This document shows, in pieces, positions 7,202-10,804 of a stretch of 10,804 bases of DNA (position 1 is its first letter; each line of letters starts with the position of its first letter). The position numbers and the translations under genes are program-made. Source of the DNA: Clostridiales bacterium UBA1740 (GTDB lineage Bacteria; Bacillota; Clostridia; Oscillospirales; CAG-272). The notes under the pieces are model-generated. The model did no database searches. It was not told where the DNA came from and worked only from the letters and a program-made list of their open reading frames with translations. The stretch is taken from NCBI GenBank assembly GCA_002315715.1, contig DCHY01000007.1:1-10804 (forward strand). Reading direction: 5' to 3'.

Positions 7202-7558
7202 TTGTCAAAAGAATACGATAGAGAAATCATTCCTTTAGCCAAATCATTGCGAAAGAATGCAACGCCTGAAGAAAACAAATTGTGGTATCAATATTTGTCA
7301 TCTGTGAAACCGCGCTTTCAACGGCAAAAATGCATAGACCGTTTTATTGCAGATTTTTATTGTGCAAAAGCAAAACTGATTATCGAACTTGACGGTGTTC
7401 AACATTTTACGCCGGAAGGAAAAGAAAAAGATGAAATCAGAACCGAGATTCTCGAACGGTACAACATCACGATTTTGCGTATTCCTAACGGAGAAATCAA
7501 ACGAAATTTTGAAAAAGTATGTTTATTCATTGACGTTTTCCTTGAGCGCTTCAGATAA
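7202..7558 (+). CDS. DUF559 domain protein (PD-(D/E)XK nuclease-like, Vsr-related fold)
   Basis: A 118-residue protein made almost entirely of one DUF559 domain, a family placed with PD-(D/E)XK nucleases; its biological role is unknown. I chose the TTG at 7202 because AAAGGAG (7185-7191) lies 10 nt before it and the product then begins MSKEYDRE, the usual start in this family; an in-frame ATG at 7169 would add 11 residues but has a poorer ribosome site. Visible motifs: LRKNATPEENKLW (16-28), FQRQKCIDRFIADF (39-52) with D51, then LIIELDGVQH (59-68) with E62, D64 and H68 as likely metal/catalytic residues, and ILRIPNGEI near the end. The active site looks intact. Codon and base use are distinctly AT-rich next to the flanking genes, which suggests transfer. 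It lies between perfect inverted repeats and has no partner methylase or transposase here. Confidence 0.9.
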   Translation: MSKEYDREIIPLAKSLRKNATPEENKLWYQYLSSVKPRFQRQKCIDRFIADFYCAKAKLIIELDGVQHFTPEGKEKDEIRTEILERYNITILRIPNGEIKRNFEKVCLFIDVFLERFR

Positions 7559-7637
7559 ATCTTCTTTTTCTTTTGAAATTTTTCTCGACGGCTAATTGAT
7601 AAAAGTGTTGGTTTTCGCAAAATTGCCAATATTGATG

Positions 7638-7693
7638 GATCTTCCTCCTTCCACCGCCATAGGCGGTCCCCCTCCCTCATTCAATGATGGAGG
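7638..7693 (-). repeat. Right 56-bp perfect inverted repeat
   Basis: Reverse complement of 7072-7127 with no mismatch, including the two inner hairpins. It starts 80 nt after the DUF559 stop; those 80 nt are AT-rich and hold no terminator that I can see. Outside the 56 bp the two flanks diverge at once (AAAA on the left against TTG when read in the same sense). Confidence 0.95.
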
Positions 7694-7696
7694 CAA

Positions 7697-7718
7697 GAGG
7701 GGAAGTATCCTTCCCCTC
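7697..7718. repeat. Hairpin just outside the right inverted repeat
   Basis: GAGGGGAAG and CTTCCCCTC form a perfect 9-bp stem around TATC, 3 nt beyond the right repeat. It mirrors, in place and in its GGGAA-type stem, the hairpin at 7048-7065, so both may be part of the element. Confidence 0.7.
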
Positions 7719-7745
7719 ACCCCATCCGTTTTGCTTCGCATAACT

Positions 7746-7775
7746 AAAAAAGGACTGCCGAGGCAGTCCTTTTTT
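7746..7775. terminator. Bidirectional terminator between the DUF559 element and potD
   Basis: AAAAAAGGACTGCC (7746-7759) pairs perfectly with GGCAGTCCTTTTTT (7762-7775). The A and T runs give a U-tail in either direction, so it can end the pot operon (minus strand) and any transcript leaving the DUF559 element (plus strand). It abuts the potD stop codon. Confidence 0.92.
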
Positions 7776-9036
7776 ACTGTTTTTTCTTTCTGTAATGCGC
7801 AGAGCGTTTGCGGGTGAGAATTTCGCGGTAGATACCGAACCCAAGCGCCGAGGCGACGAGTACGGCTGCCGTCACGTGAATCCAAGGCTCGATAGCGCTC
7901 TCGGTCTTCAAATCTTCCCAAAGACCGTTGATAAACGCTTGATCTTCGTCGGAGAAGCGGTGATAGCAAGGATCATAGGCGTAATTGGCGTTGATGGTGT
8001 CACTCTGTCCGTAGAGAATATCCATGGCGTCCTCGCCCATATCCTCGATATAGCCTTCATCGGTGAAAACCGCCGTATTCGGGCTTGCGTAGCCGATATA
8101 CTCGGCGTTGGCAATGGCGACTTCGGGGGAGAGCATATAGTTGATAAACTCGCAGGCGAGGTCGACGTTTTTCGAGCCCTTCGGGATGCACATGGCGTCC
8201 ACGAAGTAGTTGGTACCTTCGGTGGGATAATAGAACTGCAAAGCGTCGTTGCCGGCGGACATCGTGATATAGTCACCGGCGTAATATGCGCCGATGGCGG
8301 CGGAGCCCGTCGTCATCTTGTTGAAGATTTCGTCGGAAACGTAGCCTTGCACGATTTCTTTCTGTTCGATAAGCTTGTCAAGCGCCTGCTCCCAAGTTGC
8401 GCGGTCGGTGGAGTTGACGTCGAGACCGAGATAATACTGCGCCGTGGCAAAGCCGTCACGGGGGTTGTTGAACTGCAAAATCTTGCCGCGGTATTTTTCG
8501 TTCCACATAAGACCCCACGACTTTTCCGCTACGTCTTCTTCATCGACCATCGTATCGTTGTAGATGATACCGACGACGCCGTAGGAGTAGGCCACCGTGA
8601 ACTTATTCTCGGTGTCGTAATAGGGGTTGACAAATTTCGAGTCGATATTAGAAAAATTCGGAATCAAATCGAAGTTGAGTTCTTCAAGAAGACCCTCCGC
8701 GACCATTTTGTCGATCATATAGTCGGAGGGGATAATGATATCGTAAGAGCCGGCACCCGAGGTGATTTTCGCGTACATATCTTCGCAGGTCGCGTAGGTG
8801 GAGTAGCGCACTTCAATGGGGGTGCTTGGGTGCTCTTCGTTGTACCACGCTTCAAACTCGGCGATGACGTCAAAGGTACCTTCCGAGCCGTCGGAGATAT
8901 ATTCGCCCCAGTTGTACACGTTGAGAACGCGCACGTTGCCGACGGGGGTCGAAGTGTCCGTTTTTTCGTCTTCACCGCAGGAGAAAAGACAAAAGGCACA
9001 AAGGAGAATCAAAAAGAGAAGTAAAAACTTTTTCAT
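7774..9036 (-). CDS. potD: Spermidine/putrescine-binding lipoprotein (PotD family)
   Basis: Extracellular substrate-binding protein of a polyamine ABC importer, 420 residues. The N-terminus has a lysine pair, a hydrophobic stretch and a lipobox LFSC with C20 as the lipidation site. The mature part shows the PotD/PotF pattern: VLNVYNWGEYI near residue 40, YDIIIPSDYMIDKM, AYSYGVVGIIYN, W-x-LMWNEKYRGKI and CIPKGSKN. The last 40 residues are unusual: a hydrophobic segment of about 19 residues (385-403) followed by a strongly basic tail (RKRSAHYRKKKQ), which looks like a C-terminal membrane anchor with its end in the cytoplasm. Polyamine against other substrates cannot be fixed from sequence alone. 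AAGGAG lies just before the ATG, which overlaps the potC stop by ATGA. The bidirectional terminator follows directly. Confidence 0.93.
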   Translation of the reverse strand: MKKFLLLFLILLCAFCLFSCGEDEKTDTSTPVGNVRVLNVYNWGEYISDGSEGTFDVIAEFEAWYNEEHPSTPIEVRYSTYATCEDMYAKITSGAGSYDIIIPSDYMIDKMVAEGLLEELNFDLIPNFSNIDSKFVNPYYDTENKFTVAYSYGVVGIIYNDTMVDEEDVAEKSWGLMWNEKYRGKILQFNNPRDGFATAQYYLGLDVNSTDRATWEQALDKLIEQKEIVQGYVSDEIFNKMTTGSAAIGAYYAGDYITMSAGNDALQFYYPTEGTNYFVDAMCIPKGSKNVDLACEFINYMLSPEVAIANAEYIGYASPNTAVFTDEGYIEDMGEDAMDILYGQSDTINANYAYDPCYHRFSDEDQAFINGLWEDLKTESAIEPWIHVTAAVLVASALGFGIYREILTRKRSAHYRKKKQ

Positions 9037-9848
9037 TTTTTCTCTCCTTTCTTACGGGCAAGACGTCCGTTTCTCACGTTGGTCAAAAGGAGAATGAGGA
9101 AAATCGTGATGATGATAAGGGTGGAAAGGGCGTACATATCCGGCTTGACTTTCTTCTTCGTCATGGAGTAGATAAGAAGCGGCAGGGTCTGGAAAGACGA
9201 CGAGCCGACGAAGTAGGAAATGACGAAGTCGTCAAGAGAGAGGGTAAACGCCATGATAAAGCCGGTGATAACGCCGGGCAAGAGATTCGGAAGGTCGGCG
9301 AGGAAAAATGCCTGCAAGGGCGTTGCGCCGAGGTCGAGTGCCGCTTCGCTATATTTCTTGCCGAGTTCTTCCACACGGGGCAAAACCGACAAAATCACGT
9401 AGGGAAGCGAGAAGGTCGTATGCGCGATGAGCATCGCCCAAAAGCCGAAGGCGTCGTAGTCAAGTCTCAAAACGCCGACGAGAGCGACGAAGAAAAGCAT
9501 CATCGACATACCGGTCACGATATCCGGGTTCATCATCGGGATATTGGTGACGGAGGTTACGGTCTTTTTGAAGAGCTTGCTCTTCATGCGGTAAATGCCT
9601 TCGCTTGCCGCCGTGCCGATGACGGTGGACAAAACGGCGGAACTGATCGCCAAAATCAAGGTGTTTTTCAGAGCGTCGAAGGCGTCGGAGGAAGAACCGA
9701 ACAGTTCGCGGTACCAATAGAAACTGAAGCCGGTGAATACCGCCGTGCTGTTGGAACTGTTAAACGAGAAGAAAATGAGGGTGACGATCGGAATATAAAG
9801 AATACCGAAAATCAAAAAGAGATAGATACGGGAAAAGGCTTTTTTCAT
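9033..9848 (-). CDS. potC: Polyamine ABC transporter permease (PotC)
   Basis: Inner-membrane permease of the polyamine importer, 271 residues. It has a hydrophobic N-terminal helix with IYIPIVTLIFFSFN-like residues, as usual in PotC, then several membrane segments, and the EAA loop that docks to the ATPase at about residues 170-190 (EAALDLGATPLQAF...LPNLLPGV). SLDDFVISYFV further on is typical of PotC. The C-terminus is a basic tail (NGRLARKKGEKK). Its ATG overlaps the potB stop by 4 nt, with a GGGAGG ribosome site in the end of potB, and its own stop overlaps the potD start, so the three genes are probably translationally coupled. Confidence 0.95.
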   Translation of the reverse strand: MKKAFSRIYLFLIFGILYIPIVTLIFFSFNSSNSTAVFTGFSFYWYRELFGSSSDAFDALKNTLILAISSAVLSTVIGTAASEGIYRMKSKLFKKTVTSVTNIPMMNPDIVTGMSMMLFFVALVGVLRLDYDAFGFWAMLIAHTTFSLPYVILSVLPRVEELGKKYSEAALDLGATPLQAFFLADLPNLLPGVITGFIMAFTLSLDDFVISYFVGSSSFQTLPLLIYSMTKKKVKPDMYALSTLIIITIFLILLLTNVRNGRLARKKGEKK

Positions 9849-10696
9849 ACCACCAAACCTCCCTCGTTTTCATTGTCGGTAAAGCGGTTCATGATGGCAA
9901 GCGAGATGAGAATCAAAATCATCATGACGAGCGAGATAGCGGCACCGGCGTTGAGGTTGTTCGACACGAACTGACGCTCAATCGTATCACCGATGAGTTC
10001 AAAGGAGCCGCCGCCGAGTTTTTGAGAGATATAGAAGGTGGAAATCGAGGGGACGAGCACCATCGTGACACCCGAAACGACGCCGGGCATCGAGAGGGGA
10101 AGAATGACGCGCGAAATCACGCGTATGGGAGAACAACCGAGGTCGCTCGCCGCTTCCCACATATGTTTGTCGATTTTGGAAATACAGGTGTAGATGGGCA
10201 AAACCATATAGGGGAGAAAGTCGTAAACCATACCGAAGATAACGGCGCCTTTGGTGCCGATGATATGCATCTCGGTGCCGAGAAGGGTATTGAGAAAACC
10301 GCCGTCGTCGAGGATAGCCATAATCGAGTAGGTACGAATTAAGAGGTTCGTCCACATGGGGAGCATCAAAAGCATGATAAAGATTTTTTGCTTTTTGGGA
10401 TCGGCTTTGGCAATCATGTACGCCAAGGGGTAGCCGACGAGAAGACAAATGACCGTGGCAATCACGGCAAGTTCGCAAGAAAGCAAGAAAATCTGTCCGT
10501 ATTCGGGAAGACCCGAGAGCACTCTTTCGCCCTCTTCTTCCGTCACGGCAAGGATGTTTTCAAAAGAGAAAGCGCCGTCCGCGTCGGTAAAAGCGTAGTA
10601 CACGACGATAATGAGCGGCAAGACAATAAAGAGAATAGCCCAGAAAACGTGCGGGGCAGCCGCAATGGACTGCATCAAAGACTGTTTTTTCTTCAT
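9845..10696 (-). CDS. potB: Polyamine ABC transporter permease (PotB)
   Basis: Second inner-membrane permease of the same importer, 283 residues, pairing with PotC. The N-terminal cytoplasmic part is short and basic (MKKKQSLMQ), followed by a helix from about residue 13. LPMWTNLLIRTYSI (about 110-123) and the DGGFLNTLLG stretch are characteristic of PotB. The EAA loop is EAASDLGCSPIRV...LPLSMPGV. The segment STFYISQKLGGG follows, as is common in PotB. The start lies 33 nt after the stop of the upstream gene; AGGATAAGGAA just before the ATG supplies the ribosome site. Confidence 0.95.
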   Translation of the reverse strand: MKKKQSLMQSIAAAPHVFWAILFIVLPLIIVVYYAFTDADGAFSFENILAVTEEEGERVLSGLPEYGQIFLLSCELAVIATVICLLVGYPLAYMIAKADPKKQKIFIMLLMLPMWTNLLIRTYSIMAILDDGGFLNTLLGTEMHIIGTKGAVIFGMVYDFLPYMVLPIYTCISKIDKHMWEAASDLGCSPIRVISRVILPLSMPGVVSGVTMVLVPSISTFYISQKLGGGSFELIGDTIERQFVSNNLNAGAAISLVMMILILISLAIMNRFTDNENEGGLVV

Positions 10697-10729
10697 TTCC
10701 TTATCCTAAGCCAAAAAGGCCTTCATTTA

Positions 10730-10804
10730 TTAAAATTCTTCTGCCGTGTCGGCATCGGAGAGGGTGTCCATCTCGTCCGAGAAAGTGGAGTAGTCGCCGA
10801 ACAT
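10730..10804 (-). CDS. C-terminal end of the upstream gene, probably potA (ATPase), truncated by the window
   Basis: On the minus strand an open frame enters at the right edge and ends in TAA after 24 residues (FGDYSTFSDEMDTLSDADTAEEF-type acidic tail). No domain is visible. Its position 33 nt before potB, in the same direction, is where potA lies in potABCD operons, and acidic tails after the last domain are compatible with PotA. The identity rests on context only. An ATG at the very edge is in frame but is more likely internal than a true start. Confidence 0.55.
   Translation of the reverse strand: MFGDYSTFSDEMDTLSDADTAEEF

Larger units (their letters stand above)
7072..7693. mobile_element. 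Putative 622-bp inverted-repeat element carrying a DUF559 gene
   Basis: Two identical 56-bp sequences in opposite orientation (7072-7127 and 7638-7693) enclose a single small nuclease-like gene and short AT-rich flanks. The interior is much more AT-rich than the neighbouring genes, and the element sits between the end of a radical SAM gene and the end of the pot operon. There is no transposase in it and I find no clear target-site duplication. It could be a nuclease-carrying MITE-like unit, a gene caught between two copies of a dispersed palindromic repeat, or a cassette mobilised in trans. That it is mobile is inference from the symmetry and composition. Confidence 0.6.

Noticed and set aside
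7017..7208. Minus-strand 63-codon frame through the left repeat, and a similar plus-strand frame through the right one (PPSTAIGGPPPSF-type peptide)
   Set aside because: The shared peptide is only the translation of the inverted repeat; neither frame has a ribosome site or a reason to be translated.
7072..7693. CRISPR array or direct-repeat locus
   Set aside because: There are only two copies, inverted, with a gene between them; no regular spacers are seen anywhere in the window.
7795..9024. A 409-codon plus-strand frame opposite potD
   Set aside because: It is low in complexity (Gly/Val/Asp/His-rich), antisense to a clear PotD and has no family traits.

Overview
The window looks like a chromosomal segment of an uncultured anaerobic gut Bacillota (Clostridia-like). 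Pointers are the T-box-controlled seryl-tRNA synthetase, strong AGGAGG-type ribosome binding sites, a cysteine-rich surface protein with Listeria-Bacteroides-type repeats, a PflX-type radical SAM protein and a potABCD operon. The taxonomic placement is inference; there is no rRNA gene.

Layout, left to right. (1) 1-2918, + strand: the 3' part of a very large surface-type protein with six CxxC repeat units, two copies of a larger domain and List-Bact-type repeats, closed by a perfect 13-bp-stem terminator. (2) 2970-3330: an AT-rich stretch with a doubtful small zinc-ribbon-like ORF, a promoter-like pair and a second intrinsic terminator. (3) 3339-5581, +: a consensus promoter, a T-box leader, serS, and a guanylate kinase-family gene joined to serS by an ATGA overlap. 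(4) 5570-6061, -: a dCMP deaminase, tail to tail with the kinase gene, with its own promoter. (5) 6146-7069, +: a PflA-like radical SAM protein. (6) 7072-7693: an AT-rich DUF559 (PD-(D/E)XK nuclease-like) gene enclosed by two perfect 56-bp inverted repeats, each itself hairpin-forming, with a further hairpin just outside each repeat. (7) 7746-10804, -: a bidirectional terminator, then potD, potC, potB and the tail of what is probably potA, all tightly packed and reading right to left.

How the genes work together. The T-box should sense uncharged tRNA-Ser and control serS, and through the ATGA overlap also the kinase. The kinase and the dCMP deaminase both act in nucleotide metabolism but are on opposite strands. 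The pot genes form one polyamine importer: ATPase, two permeases and a lipoprotein receptor.

The most unusual object is the DUF559 cassette. Perfectly matched long inverted repeats around a small nuclease-like gene, base composition unlike the neighbours, and a radical SAM reading frame that ends at the cassette edge all suggest a small mobile or nuclease-associated repeat element. I see no transposase and no clear target-site duplication.
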